From Nitrobacteraceae bacterium AZCC 2146 (GTDB lineage: Bacteria; Pseudomonadota; Alphaproteobacteria; Rhizobiales; Xanthobacteraceae), in contig JBAGRP010000001.1 in assembly GCA_036924855.1 (NCBI GenBank), forward strand, positions 6,870,001 to 6,934,000: a stretch of 64,000 bases of DNA, read 5' to 3'. Each line of letters opens with the position of its first letter. Positions within the stretch are counted from its first letter, which is position 1. Below are positions 8,863 to 17,841 of the stretch, one piece after another. A model generated the notes under the pieces. The model made no database searches, was not told where the DNA came from, and saw nothing but the letters and a program-made list of their open reading frames with translations. Both the position numbers and the translations under genes were made by a program.

Positions 8863-9810
8863 TCACTTACCGAAGATCGGCTTCAAATCCGGAAAAATCG
8901 CGGGAAGATACAGGTGGGCCTGTGCGCGCGCACCGACGTCGCGGCCGGAATGGGCATCGATCGGGATGATCGCCTCTACCCCAACCTGGAGATAGCGGTT
9001 AACCCAGATGACGCCGGGATTGACCGTGCCGGTCGTCCTCCCCGCGTTCGGCCCATTGAGTGGCGTCGACGTTGTGAATTCAACCAGTGGAACCCATCCC
9101 TCTGGATAACGGGTCCCGGTACGGTTGGCGCCGGTATACTGGTTGGTGACTAGGCTGTATTCCAGCGCAAAGCCCAACTGCAGGATCTTCGGGTTGATCG
9201 TCTCGGATAGCGTGGTCGCCCCGGCGGGCAGCGTCGTCGTGGTAAGGCTAACCGGTTCGGTTGGCACGGCGACAGCAACCGTGGCGCTGACCGTGAGAGG
9301 TCGTAGCAACGCCAACGAATCCGGCAGATCGCCGAAGCCTTTGCCTATATAGAAGGTCGGCGTCAACGTGGAGAAGGACGCGGCGCCTATCTGGGACGAT
9401 CCAGTGCCGCCGATCGCCGCCGTGCCGCCCACCGTGAAGACGAATTGGTGCTCGGGGTTGGCATAGAGCTGATACTGGGCGCCAATAACGAAATTGTCGA
9501 AGCCCGTGCGCGTGCCCTTGTTTACGTCGTCCAAGACGCGAAACGTCTCGGTGAAGAACACCGACAAGTCCCTGGTAACAAGTCTGCTGTAGGTGGTGGG
9601 AATGTCGATTTCGTGCGTGGTGGGCGTGGTGGTGGTGTCAGGCAGCCGCACAAAATAAGGAGGATTGTAGAAGTCCGCCGGGGTGGGAACCGTGGTTGCC
9701 AATGTTGAGGGGAAGAAGCGGTCTCCAACGTAGGCAGCCGAAGCTTCCGAACTTGTCGCGAGCAAGAACAGAAAGCCGGGTACTGTTGTACGCCAAGCAG
9801 TGCGAGTCAT
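8863..9810 (-). CDS. Predicted outer-membrane beta-barrel protein
   Basis: The 315-residue protein has a signal peptide (ending ATSSEASA) and a body of alternating hydrophobic and polar strands, with repeated Thr/Val-rich segments and aromatic girdles, as in outer-membrane barrels of the MetA/phenol-degradation transporter type. It ends in IFGK rather than a terminal Phe. Phrases such as FVFTVGGTAAIGGTGS and LQLGFALEYSLVTNQY look like adjacent barrel strands. It may form a pore or a hydrophobic-substrate channel. It stands alone; the substrate is unknown. Confidence 0.6.
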   Translation of the reverse strand: MTRTAWRTTVPGFLFLLATSSEASAAYVGDRFFPSTLATTVPTPADFYNPPYFVRLPDTTTTPTTHEIDIPTTYSRLVTRDLSVFFTETFRVLDDVNKGTRTGFDNFVIGAQYQLYANPEHQFVFTVGGTAAIGGTGSSQIGAASFSTLTPTFYIGKGFGDLPDSLALLRPLTVSATVAVAVPTEPVSLTTTTLPAGATTLSETINPKILQLGFALEYSLVTNQYTGANRTGTRYPEGWVPLVEFTTSTPLNGPNAGRTTGTVNPGVIWVNRYLQVGVEAIIPIDAHSGRDVGARAQAHLYLPAIFPDLKPIFGK

Positions 9811-10007
9811 CGCGCCTTCCTACCGTCCAAATAACGTTCCGCTACTACCAAGGAAATGCCGAAATTTTCCGACCTAATATCCAGCACAGACAATTTACCA
9901 CGCTCAGCCAGAAATCGCAGTGGCGAACCCGAAGATATTGTGAGGTGCCAAGGCAATACACGAGCCTGCTTTTCCGTCATAGATGGTTTTGGTTCGGCAC
10001 TGTGAGG

Positions 10008-10922
10008 CTAATTCTCTCGGCGACGCCGATATTCGGTCGGCGTCAGCCCGGTGAATCTACGAAAGGACTTCGTGAATGAACTTGTTTCGCGAAAGCCAAT
10101 CTGGATGCCGATCTGCGTTATCGAGAGCGCCGGCTTCCGCAACAGGCTCCTGGCGCGATCCATCCGGCGGGCCATATGGTAGTGATGCGGAGGCGCGTTG
10201 AACGATTGCTTGAAGGCGCGGGCAAAATGACAGAGGCTCAGATCGACGAGTTCTGCGAGAGCGGCCAACGAAATTTCCTCAGCGAGATGTTCCTCGATGA
10301 ATTCGAACACTCGTTTCTGCTGCCACACGGGTAAGCCGCCTCGAAGCGGCCTCGCCGCTGCGGATGCCGTTCGTTCCAATCGGATGAGTTCGTGCATCAG
10401 CACCAGGCTCAAGGCCGCTGCATATTGGCGGCTCCACGGGGCGGAATTCCCGACCTCGGCCTTGAGTTTGAGCGCCGTGTCCCAGACCGCTTGATCGAAG
10501 AAGAACAGGCGCGGACTGATCGTGGGACAGGTGATGCCGGATTCCAGGTCAAACAACGGATTCCTTAAATCGATATAGAAATAGGTGACGCGCGTCAGTA
10601 CCCGCGGCATCTGCCAGCTGTAGAACCGATGCCCAGCAGGCACGAAGCTGAGCTTGCAATTGAATTCGCGCAAGGTCGATTTTGGCAAGCCCTCGATGAG
10701 CGTCTCGCCATCATGTCGTTCTGCGCGCTCGTACGCGATCAGCAAATGTCTTCGAGCTTGAAAGCCGCATTCGAAAGTCTCGCGCCGGGTAACTTTTACC
10801 GTGTCGGCTTGTATTGCGCCCCAATTCGCTAGTCGGCGACGAGCGATATCGGGCGGCGAAATTTCAACGATCGATGAAGGGGCGTAAGAAGAGTTCGAGC
10901 GGCTGACCCCGATGTCACTCAT
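10008..10922 (-). CDS. AraC-family transcriptional regulator
   Basis: This 304-residue regulator has an N-terminal cupin-like sensing part (about 1-195) and a C-terminal AraC double helix-turn-helix (about 200-300: ISLAALAELVDLSLCHFARAFKQ and ITQIGIQIGFRETSSFTKSFRR). The start was set at the ATG at 10922, which has an AGGAGA site; the open frame upstream carries no conserved sequence and contains the regulatory palindromes. It is divergent from the dehydrogenase and aldo/keto reductase genes and may control them. The effector is unknown. Confidence 0.87.
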   Translation of the reverse strand: MSDIGVSRSNSSYAPSSIVEISPPDIARRRLANWGAIQADTVKVTRRETFECGFQARRHLLIAYERAERHDGETLIEGLPKSTLREFNCKLSFVPAGHRFYSWQMPRVLTRVTYFYIDLRNPLFDLESGITCPTISPRLFFFDQAVWDTALKLKAEVGNSAPWSRQYAAALSLVLMHELIRLERTASAAARPLRGGLPVWQQKRVFEFIEEHLAEEISLAALAELVDLSLCHFARAFKQSFNAPPHHYHMARRMDRARSLLRKPALSITQIGIQIGFRETSSFTKSFRRFTGLTPTEYRRRREN

Positions 10923-11092
10923 TCCGGTTCTCCTGGGAGAATCATTGGTTCTCCTCCTGGGCAGAATTCTTTCTGTCGAATGAATAGAAGCATGGTGGAT
11001 CGCTTTCATCAAAACCATCCTCACACTTGAGGGCCCGCCTTTCGGAGAACTGAAGTCAAAGGGCAGGCTAAGCGGATGGATTATCGGCACCA

Positions 11093-11128
11093 TTAAATTG
11101 TCGTTCAGATAACTAAATTCGATTTTAG
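11093..11128. promoter_or_regulatory. Tandem pair of 16-bp palindromes between divergent genes
   Basis: Two copies, TTAAATTGTCGTTCAG (11093-11108) and CTAAATTCGATTTTAG (11113-11128), start exactly 20 bp apart, about two helical turns. They lie in the 408-base divergent spacer, 170 bases from the AraC start and 202 bases from the dehydrogenase start. The second copy is one of the most symmetrical in the window. Nothing else is recognised in this spacer. Confidence 0.75.
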
Positions 11129-11330
11129 TCGCGGCGGAACGCCCGAACTCCAGGCGGAGCGTGCGCCATCGATTGCCAAGTTGGAGCTCGGTCTCCAGGA
11201 AATCCAAGCAAGAAAGCTTAAAGCGCGGCAAGCTGAGACAAACGCAAGATCCGCTCACTACCAGATTCACCATTGTACCCGTCGCAAAGCGCGCATCAGT
11301 CGGTGCGGCTGCGCTCGATCAGGAGTCCCT

Positions 11331-12356
11331 ATGTCCAAGCAGAAACCCGACTCTCGTCTCGCCTTCGGAGGTGCGTCCGAGACTTCGCCTCGCGAGCGTC
11401 CTGGCGAATCGAAATTGGCCGCCGCCCGTCAGCCGGCGCTGGGCGAGATCGGCTTTGTCGGCGTTGGTCGCATGGGAACGGCGACGGCCGCAAACCTCGC
11501 GGCCAAGGGACGAAAGGTGATCGCCTATGTCCGCCGCACGGATCAGATCAGCCAGCTTGAGGCACTCGGTCTTAGGCCCACCACTGATATTGGCGACTTG
11601 TTCCACTGTGGGGTCGTCATCAGCATGTTGCCGGACGACGATGCCGTGCGCGAAATCGTGTTCGGTCGCAGAGACATCGACCTCGACGGTCTAGCCGCGG
11701 GTATGATGCCCGGCGCGATCCATCTGTCGATGAGCACGATTAGCACGGCGGCTGCGTCGCTGCTGGCGAGCGAGCATGCGCGGAACAGACAAGGCTACGT
11801 AGCTGCGCCCGTCTTCGGGAATCCGGATGCTGCGAAGGCGCGCCAGCTGTTCATCGTTGCCGCCGGCGTCCCGGCCGATGTCGAGCGGTGCCAGCCGATC
11901 CTCGACAGTCTCGGAAAAAGGACCTTTGTGATCGGCGCCGACCCGGCAGCCGCAAACCTCGTCAAACTGCTCGGCAACATGATGAGCGCGACCGCGTTGG
12001 AGATGCTCGGAGAAGTCGTTGCCGTGGTCCGAAAGCGCGGGCTGGATCCGCAACCTTTCATTGAAATTATGACGAGCACGATGTTCGGCGGACGAGCACA
12101 TAAAATCTACGGCGATAAGATTGCTCGGCAGGCCTACGCGCCGGGATTTGTCTTGCCCCTCGTGCTCAAGGACGTGCGCTTGGCACTTGCGGAGGCAGAG
12201 AAAGCGGGCGTCCCGATGCCGTCGGTGGGCGTGGTCCGGGATCGGCTGATCACGGGAATCGCGCGCGGTTACGGCGAACTCGACTGGACCGCCCTGGGGC
12301 TTGTTGCCGCGGAAGAAGCGGGACTCTACACCGTGCCCTCGGTCACTGCCGATTGA
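11331..12356 (+). CDS. NAD(P)-dependent beta-hydroxyacid dehydrogenase
   Basis: The 341-residue enzyme belongs to the 3-hydroxyisobutyrate / 6-phosphogluconate dehydrogenase-like family. A dinucleotide-binding motif GFVGVGRMGTATAANLA stands near residues 45-60 and the conserved Lys of KLLGN in the second domain is the expected catalytic residue. About 40 polar residues precede the Rossmann fold, longer than usual. ATG at 11331 has AGGAG at good spacing. It precedes an aldo/keto reductase by 62 bases on the same strand. The substrate is unknown; succinic-semialdehyde or tartronate-semialdehyde reductases are alternatives. Confidence 0.85.
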   Translation: MSKQKPDSRLAFGGASETSPRERPGESKLAAARQPALGEIGFVGVGRMGTATAANLAAKGRKVIAYVRRTDQISQLEALGLRPTTDIGDLFHCGVVISMLPDDDAVREIVFGRRDIDLDGLAAGMMPGAIHLSMSTISTAAASLLASEHARNRQGYVAAPVFGNPDAAKARQLFIVAAGVPADVERCQPILDSLGKRTFVIGADPAAANLVKLLGNMMSATALEMLGEVVAVVRKRGLDPQPFIEIMTSTMFGGRAHKIYGDKIARQAYAPGFVLPLVLKDVRLALAEAEKAGVPMPSVGVVRDRLITGIARGYGELDWTALGLVAAEEAGLYTVPSVTAD

Positions 12357-12418
12357 GATTGGGGTTGTTCGGCCGGCACATTCCGAAGGCGCACGAAGTT
12401 AAAGAGAGAAACAGGATC

Positions 12419-13447
12419 ATGGTTCCTCAAGCAGAAGCCGTTAAAATGAACATGGAACGCACCGACATTCCCGGCACGTCGCTCAAGGTGTCTCCCGTTG
12501 CTATCGGCACCTGGGCCATTGGCGGCTGGATGTGGGGTGGAACCGACGAAGCTGAATCTATCGCTACCATCCAGGCCGCGTTTGCGCATGGCATCAATCT
12601 TGTCGACACGGCTCCGGTCTACGGATTTGGCCGCTCCGAGGAGATCGTTGGCAGGGCGATCGCCGAAAGTCGGCTGCGCTCGCACGTGCTTATCGCCACC
12701 AAGGCCGGACTTCAATGGGAGGGTGGAAAAGTATCTCGCAATGCCAGCCGCGCCCGCATCCTGCGGGAGGTCGAAGATTCCTTGCGCAGACTTCGAACCG
12801 ATTACATCGATATCTATCAGATCCATTGGCCTGATCCGTTGATTACGATCGAAGAAACCGCGGACGCAATGCACATGCTGCTGGCGCAGGGGAAAATCCG
12901 CGCCATCGGAGTGAGCAACTTTTCGGTCGGCCAGATGGAACGGTTTCGCCGCGTCGCGCCGCTGCATGTGCTGCAGCCTCCGTACAACTTGTTCGAACGC
13001 GGCATCGAGGCCGATCTTCTACCCTATTGCCAAGAAAATAAGATTGCGATGCTGGGATATGGGGCGCTGTGCCGGGGCCTGCTGTCCGGACGAATGCAGG
13101 CGAATACGGTTTTCGGTGGTGACGATCTGAGGCGCGCTGACCCGAAGTTCCTCGATCCTCGGTTCGCGCAATATTTGGCAGCCGTGGGTAGACTCGATCA
13201 ATTCGCTCAACAACGCTTCCGCAAGCGCGTTATTCACCTGGCGGTTCGTTGGATGCTCGACCAGGGCATCACCACAGCGTTGTGGGGGGCACGTCATCCC
13301 GATCAGCTGCAGCCCGTCGACAAGGTGACTGGCTGGTCGCTCGATGCCTCGGCCAAGGCAGAGATCGATCGGATCCTGCGCGAAACCGTCACTGACCCGG
13401 TCGGCCCGGAATTCATGGCCCCGCCGTCACGCAGCGTCGCAGCGTGA
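12419..13447 (+). CDS. Aldo/keto reductase
   Basis: This 342-residue NADPH-dependent oxidoreductase shows the AKR signature: Asp and Tyr of DTAPVYGFG, Lys of ATKAG, and His of QIHWPDP form the catalytic tetrad. The N-terminal IGTWAIGGWMWGG and the C-terminal GITTALWGARHPDQLQPV segments match the AKR family that includes YajO and L-glyceraldehyde reductase-type enzymes. The start chosen is ATG 12419, although an ATG at 12446 is also possible. It probably shares a transcript with the preceding dehydrogenase; a role in detoxifying reactive carbonyls would fit. Confidence 0.85.
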   Translation: MVPQAEAVKMNMERTDIPGTSLKVSPVAIGTWAIGGWMWGGTDEAESIATIQAAFAHGINLVDTAPVYGFGRSEEIVGRAIAESRLRSHVLIATKAGLQWEGGKVSRNASRARILREVEDSLRRLRTDYIDIYQIHWPDPLITIEETADAMHMLLAQGKIRAIGVSNFSVGQMERFRRVAPLHVLQPPYNLFERGIEADLLPYCQENKIAMLGYGALCRGLLSGRMQANTVFGGDDLRRADPKFLDPRFAQYLAAVGRLDQFAQQRFRKRVIHLAVRWMLDQGITTALWGARHPDQLQPVDKVTGWSLDASAKAEIDRILRETVTDPVGPEFMAPPSRSVAA

Positions 13448-13596
13448 TGCAACGCAGTTGTCCAGTCTAGCAGGGAAGGGGGCTGTGGCTGTAACTCGGT
13501 CGAGCATGAACGGTTTACGGTCGCTAAAGATTGCACGAAAAGAGCCGGCCGACCGGCTCCTAACAACTCGCGACACAGGACCTTAGGAGGTTTCCA

Positions 13597-15000
13597 ATGG
13601 ACTCCGCGGCTCTATTCTTGTCACGAATTCAATTCGCATTCACCGTCTCATTTCACATCATATTTCCGGCGTTCACCATCGGACTGGCAGCTTGGCTCAC
13701 GGTTCTTGAAGCGCTGTATCTGAGTACGGGCCGTTCGGCCTATCGTGTGTTGTTCGACTTTTGGCTCAAGATATTTGGTGTGGCGTTCGGACTTGGCGTC
13801 GTTTCCGGTATCGTGATGGCATTTCAGTTCGGCATGAACTGGAGCGTATTGTCCAGGATGTCGGGACCAATTCAAGGGCCGCTACTTTCCTACGAGACAT
13901 TCACGGCTTTCATGCTGGAGGCGACGTTTTTTGGGGTTCTCATTTTTGGCCGACCTCGCGTTGCCCCGTGGTTCTATTTCTGTTCAACCGCAATGGTCGC
14001 CCTGGGAACGACGTTCTCCGCATTTTGGATATTGGTCAACAACAGCTGGATGCAGACACCCGTCGGCTACGCCATGGAAAGGGGAATGTTCGTTCCGAAT
14101 GACTGGACAGAGATCATCTTCAATCCGGTGGTGTGGGTGCGGTTCCCGCACATGCTGCTTGCGGCCTACCTGACCGGCGCGTTCTGCGTCGCCGCGACCG
14201 GGGCCTGGTATCTGCTGTGCGGGAGATTCATTGCCGAAGCCAAGATCATGCTCCGTATGGGACTTTGCCTGGCGGCTGTGCTGATGCCGATCCAGCTCTT
14301 TATCGGACATCTCGCCGGCGACTATGTTCATGACCACCAGCCTATAAAATTTGCGGCCATCGAGGGGCGTTGGCATGACGAGCAGCCTGCAAGCGAAGTC
14401 TTGATTGCAATTCCCGACGCCGCGTCGGCGAGCAACAAATATGCGATCTCGATACCCATTCTTGGCAGCTTGATCGGGAGCATGAGGCTTGATTCCAAGG
14501 AGGTCGGGCTCACCAGCTTTCCACGACAGGACTGGCCTCCGGTGCTCATCCCGTTTTTCACCTTTCGCATCATGGTCGGGTGCGGGTTGATCATGCTCGC
14601 GCTCGCCCTCGTGGGCTCGTACCTCAGTCTCGCGCGACGGATTGGTCGAAATCGCCTGTTCCTTTGGGCGACATTTCTCAGCTTTCCATTGCCCTTTATC
14701 GCGACGTGGACCGGCTGGTTCACGGCGGAGGTTGGTCGGCAACCCTGGGCCATCTACGGATTGCTCCGAACTGCGGACGCGATGACACCGTTCCTGACCG
14801 CGCAAGCTGCGGCGATTTCGCTCGTGATCTTTGGAATTATTTACACGTTCATTTTTGCGTTCGGCATCTTCTACATCTATCGGCTGCTACGGACTGGCCT
14901 CGTGCGGCCAATGTTGAAGCCGACATTCGCGGCGGTGCCCAACCGACCGCTCTCGCTTGGGGTTGAGGATGCAAGCGTGCTTGCGGAAGCTGGAGAATAG
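13597..15000 (+). CDS. cydA: Cyanide-insensitive quinol oxidase (bd-type) subunit I
   Basis: The 467-residue membrane protein is the haem-bearing subunit of a bd-family quinol:O2 oxidoreductase. The N-terminal FTVSFHIIFPAFTIG carries a conserved haem His, and the FPHMLLAAYLTGAF segment another. The Q-loop between helices VI and VII is short, the feature of the CioA branch rather than E. coli CydA. AGGAGGT precedes the ATG by a good distance. cydB follows after two bases and cydDC after 158. It would let the cell respire at low oxygen or when haem-copper oxidases are inhibited. Confidence 0.95.
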   Translation: MDSAALFLSRIQFAFTVSFHIIFPAFTIGLAAWLTVLEALYLSTGRSAYRVLFDFWLKIFGVAFGLGVVSGIVMAFQFGMNWSVLSRMSGPIQGPLLSYETFTAFMLEATFFGVLIFGRPRVAPWFYFCSTAMVALGTTFSAFWILVNNSWMQTPVGYAMERGMFVPNDWTEIIFNPVVWVRFPHMLLAAYLTGAFCVAATGAWYLLCGRFIAEAKIMLRMGLCLAAVLMPIQLFIGHLAGDYVHDHQPIKFAAIEGRWHDEQPASEVLIAIPDAASASNKYAISIPILGSLIGSMRLDSKEVGLTSFPRQDWPPVLIPFFTFRIMVGCGLIMLALALVGSYLSLARRIGRNRLFLWATFLSFPLPFIATWTGWFTAEVGRQPWAIYGLLRTADAMTPFLTAQAAAISLVIFGIIYTFIFAFGIFYIYRLLRTGLVRPMLKPTFAAVPNRPLSLGVEDASVLAEAGE

Positions 15001-15002
15001 CC

Positions 15003-15986
15003 ATGATCATGTATTGGGTGTCGCTGCTCGCCACCAGCATCCTGCTCTATGTTCTGCTTGACGGCTTCGATCTCGGCATCGGGATTCTCTTCGGGCTGAC
15101 ACGGGATGAAGCGAGACGGCACGCCATGTGGGGTGCTGTGGCGCCCATCTGGGACGGTAACGAGACATGGCTGGTCGTCACCGCGGTTATCCTGTGGGGC
15201 GCATTTCCAGCCGTATACTCGATGCTATTGTCCTCGTTCTATCTTCCGCTTGCCATGATGCTGTCCGGTCTGATCCTTCGCGGTGTGGCGTTCGAGTTTC
15301 GCTACAAGGCGGAGCGGATGCGCTGGATCTGGGACTTCAGCTTTTTCGGAGGCTCGCTGGTGGCGACCTTCGTCCAGGGCATGACCGTTGGCGCGATGGT
15401 AGAGGGCTTGCCGATCACAAACGGTCAATACAGCGGCGGCGATTTTGGCTGGTTCAGTCCATTTGCCGCACTTTGCGGTATCGGGCTATGTTTCGGCTAC
15501 GCGCTTCTTGGTGCCTGTTGGCTCGTTAGAAAATGCGATGGGGACGTCAAGGCCGCCGCCTATCGCCAGGTCCCCTATCTGTCGATCGGATTGCTCGTCT
15601 TCCTCGTTGTCGTGTTCGCCTTTGCCTTAGCTGAAAATCTCCAGATCATGCATCGGTGGGTTGAACGCCCCTATCTCTTCATCTTTCCTGCTCTTGCAGT
15701 CTTGGCGGCGATCGCGCTTGTGGTCAGCGTTGAGCGCCATCGGGACGGATTGCCGTTTTACATGGTGGCGCTGATCTTTCTGTCGGCCTTCGGGACATTG
15801 GCCATCTCGTTCTGGCCATACATGATCCCCTACGTCATCACCGTCGAGGAAGCCGCGGCGCCTCATTCCAGTCTCGCATTCATGTTCTGGGGAGAGGGTA
15901 TCTTCGTTTACCCGCTGATGCTGATCTACACGGCGATCAGCTATTGGGTATTCAGGGGAAAAATCCGCGCGGCGCCGGTGCACTGA
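15003..15986 (+). CDS. cydB: Cyanide-insensitive quinol oxidase (bd-type) subunit II
   Basis: This 327-residue subunit has about eight membrane helices and the family signatures LDGFDLGIGILFG near the N terminus and WDGNETWLVV near residue 50. It pairs with CydA and stabilises the haem groups. Its ATG lies two bases after the cydA stop with GGAG upstream, so translation is coupled. The length is normal for CydB/CioB. Confidence 0.95.
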   Translation: MIMYWVSLLATSILLYVLLDGFDLGIGILFGLTRDEARRHAMWGAVAPIWDGNETWLVVTAVILWGAFPAVYSMLLSSFYLPLAMMLSGLILRGVAFEFRYKAERMRWIWDFSFFGGSLVATFVQGMTVGAMVEGLPITNGQYSGGDFGWFSPFAALCGIGLCFGYALLGACWLVRKCDGDVKAAAYRQVPYLSIGLLVFLVVVFAFALAENLQIMHRWVERPYLFIFPALAVLAAIALVVSVERHRDGLPFYMVALIFLSAFGTLAISFWPYMIPYVITVEEAAAPHSSLAFMFWGEGIFVYPLMLIYTAISYWVFRGKIRAAPVH

Positions 15987-16007
15987 GGCTCCCGTTGGAG
16001 CCTCAGT
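15982..16007 (+). terminator. Hairpin after cydAB
   Basis: A perfect 11-bp stem (ACTGAGGCTCC with GGAGCCTCAGT) closes a CGTT tetraloop immediately at the cydB stop codon. No T run follows, but the stem is strong enough to slow or end transcription, or to protect the 3' end of cydAB mRNA. Its last base is the first of the palindrome pair before cydDC. Confidence 0.6.
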
Positions 16008-16042
16008 TAAAATCGAATTTAGGTATCTGAATCCCAATTTAA
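16007..16042. promoter_or_regulatory. Tandem pair of 16-bp palindromes upstream of cydDC
   Basis: TTAAAATCGAATTTAG (16007-16022) and CTGAATCCCAATTTAA (16027-16042) start exactly 20 bp apart. The pair lies 101 bases before cydD, just after the cydAB hairpin. This suggests that cydDC has its own regulated promoter instead of relying only on read-through from cydAB. Confidence 0.75.
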
Positions 16043-16143
16043 TGGGCGAGGCTGCTTTTCGTGGTCACAGTACTACAGCGCGTGCTTGTCCTATCAACCA
16101 CTAGCCGCAATGGCGTTTTTCGGCTTCCGAAAGCGGAGTCCTC

Positions 16144-17841
16144 ATGAGCGATCGCTTCGGAATACTATCCTGTCGCATCCCCTCATTTGCGGCGGCGCTC
16201 TCGCTTGCCGCAAGCTTGATTTGGATTCCCCAAGCCCTGATAATCGCCGATATCGTTGCGGCAGTCTCCATCGGCACCGATGCCGAGTTGACCAGGCTAT
16301 CGCCGATCATGCTTGCTTCGTTATTCGCGCTGCTACTGGTGGCACGATCAGTTGCCGAGGCTGGAGCGTTTGCGCTCAGCGCTCGCACTTCAGCGGCGGC
16401 AAAACTGGACCTGCGGCGCAAGCTCATTCAAGCCGTCCTGCCGTGGTCGCCTTTCGATTCCACCCGGCCGGCGGCCGGCGAAATCGCGGCGCTTGTTGTT
16501 GATCAGGTAGAGACAGTCGACCCGTTTCTCGTCAGGTACCAGATCGCCCGTTTCAGAATGATGGTGGTCCCGGTCGCAATTTTCGTCGCGATTCTGCCGG
16601 TCAGTTGGGCAGTCGCGTTAGTATTGGCGGTCACTGGACCGGTGATCCCGGTTTTCATGGTGTTGATCGGGGCAACGGCGCGGGAGCGCAGCCGCCGCCA
16701 ACTCGACGAAGCGGGCAACTTGACCGGACTACTGCTCGATCGCCTACGCGGTCTAGCGACCATCCGTCTATTGGGCGCGGAAGCGCGTGTCGCCGTTGCA
16801 ATCGAGGCTTCCGGTGAGCGCGTGAGACGCTCTGCCATGGATGTGCTTTCTATCGCCTTTTTATCATCTGCGGCGCTTGAATTCTTTGCGACCGTCGGCG
16901 TCGCAATGGTCGCGCTCTATGTCGGCTTCTATCTGTTGGGATGGATTACCTTTGGCGGCACGCTGACCGCTTTCGGACTATCCGGTGGTCTGTTCATGTT
17001 GTTGCTTGCGCCGGATTTCTTTCAGCCGTTACGGGACTTCGCGGCCGGCTATCATGACCGTGCCGCCGTGGCAGGTCTTGCAGAACGCGCCGATGACATC
17101 TTCAACGTTCGGCGATCGAGCATTGTTGGTCGCCTTGATGCCACCGCATATCGCCATCTTGATCGTCCTTTTGCGTCCTCCGTGGAGGTCAGACGACTTA
17201 CTGTACGGCTTGCAGGGTGCGAACGTCCATTGCTGAAGCGTGCGAACCTTGCGGTCGCGGCCGGCGAGCATATCGCGATCATGGGGCCGAGCGGCGCCGG
17301 AAAGAGCGCCTTGCTTCACGCTATCGCAGGTCTGATCGAGGGAGTTGAGGGCCAGGTTGCGATCGACGGCATGCTCCTTACAAGCGACACGGCGGATACC
17401 TTACGTCGTCGAATGGCCTGGATCGGACAAGAGCCGTATGTGCGGCAAGCATCGCTCGGCCGAAATCTTCACTTGGGGGACCCGCCGATCGACCGTGAGG
17501 GCGCGGCTGCTGCGCTCGATAAGGCACGCTTGGCGGAGCGGGTAGGGCGGATGCAACGCCAAATGCTGACGCCGATCGGCGAGAATGGTGCTGGTCTCTC
17601 AGGCGGGGAGTTTCGCCGTCTCGCAATCGCGCGCGCCGTATTGGCCGATGCACCGGTGATCCTTGCGGACGAGCCGACCGCGGATCTCGACGGCATGACC
17701 GCGGCTGAAATTCGTTCAGCACTTCTCGACGCGGCGCGCGGGAGGACACTGATTGTTGCGACACACGACGGAGATCTGGCTCGCAGGATGGATCGTATCG
17801 TTACCATGTGCCGCGGCAGCGTAGTCGAATTCGCATCGTGA
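16144..17841 (+). CDS. cydD: ABC exporter subunit CydD
   Basis: This 565-residue half-transporter has five to six N-terminal membrane helices and a C-terminal ATPase with Walker A GPSGAGKS, signature LSGGEFRRL and Walker B VILADEPTADLD. With CydC it exports glutathione and cysteine to the periplasm, needed for assembly of bd-type oxidases. Start ATG 16144 has GGAG upstream. The stop overlaps the cydC GTG start by four bases. The position directly after cydAB strongly supports the assignment. Confidence 0.92.
   Translation: MSDRFGILSCRIPSFAAALSLAASLIWIPQALIIADIVAAVSIGTDAELTRLSPIMLASLFALLLVARSVAEAGAFALSARTSAAAKLDLRRKLIQAVLPWSPFDSTRPAAGEIAALVVDQVETVDPFLVRYQIARFRMMVVPVAIFVAILPVSWAVALVLAVTGPVIPVFMVLIGATARERSRRQLDEAGNLTGLLLDRLRGLATIRLLGAEARVAVAIEASGERVRRSAMDVLSIAFLSSAALEFFATVGVAMVALYVGFYLLGWITFGGTLTAFGLSGGLFMLLLAPDFFQPLRDFAAGYHDRAAVAGLAERADDIFNVRRSSIVGRLDATAYRHLDRPFASSVEVRRLTVRLAGCERPLLKRANLAVAAGEHIAIMGPSGAGKSALLHAIAGLIEGVEGQVAIDGMLLTSDTADTLRRRMAWIGQEPYVRQASLGRNLHLGDPPIDREGAAAALDKARLAERVGRMQRQMLTPIGENGAGLSGGEFRRLAIARAVLADAPVILADEPTADLDGMTAAEIRSALLDAARGRTLIVATHDGDLARRMDRIVTMCRGSVVEFAS

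Noticed and set aside
13519..13538. A CTAAA half-site before cydA (CTAAAGATTGCACGAA)
   Set aside because: Only one half matches, so I do not claim that cydA itself carries the element; cydAB regulation is left open.
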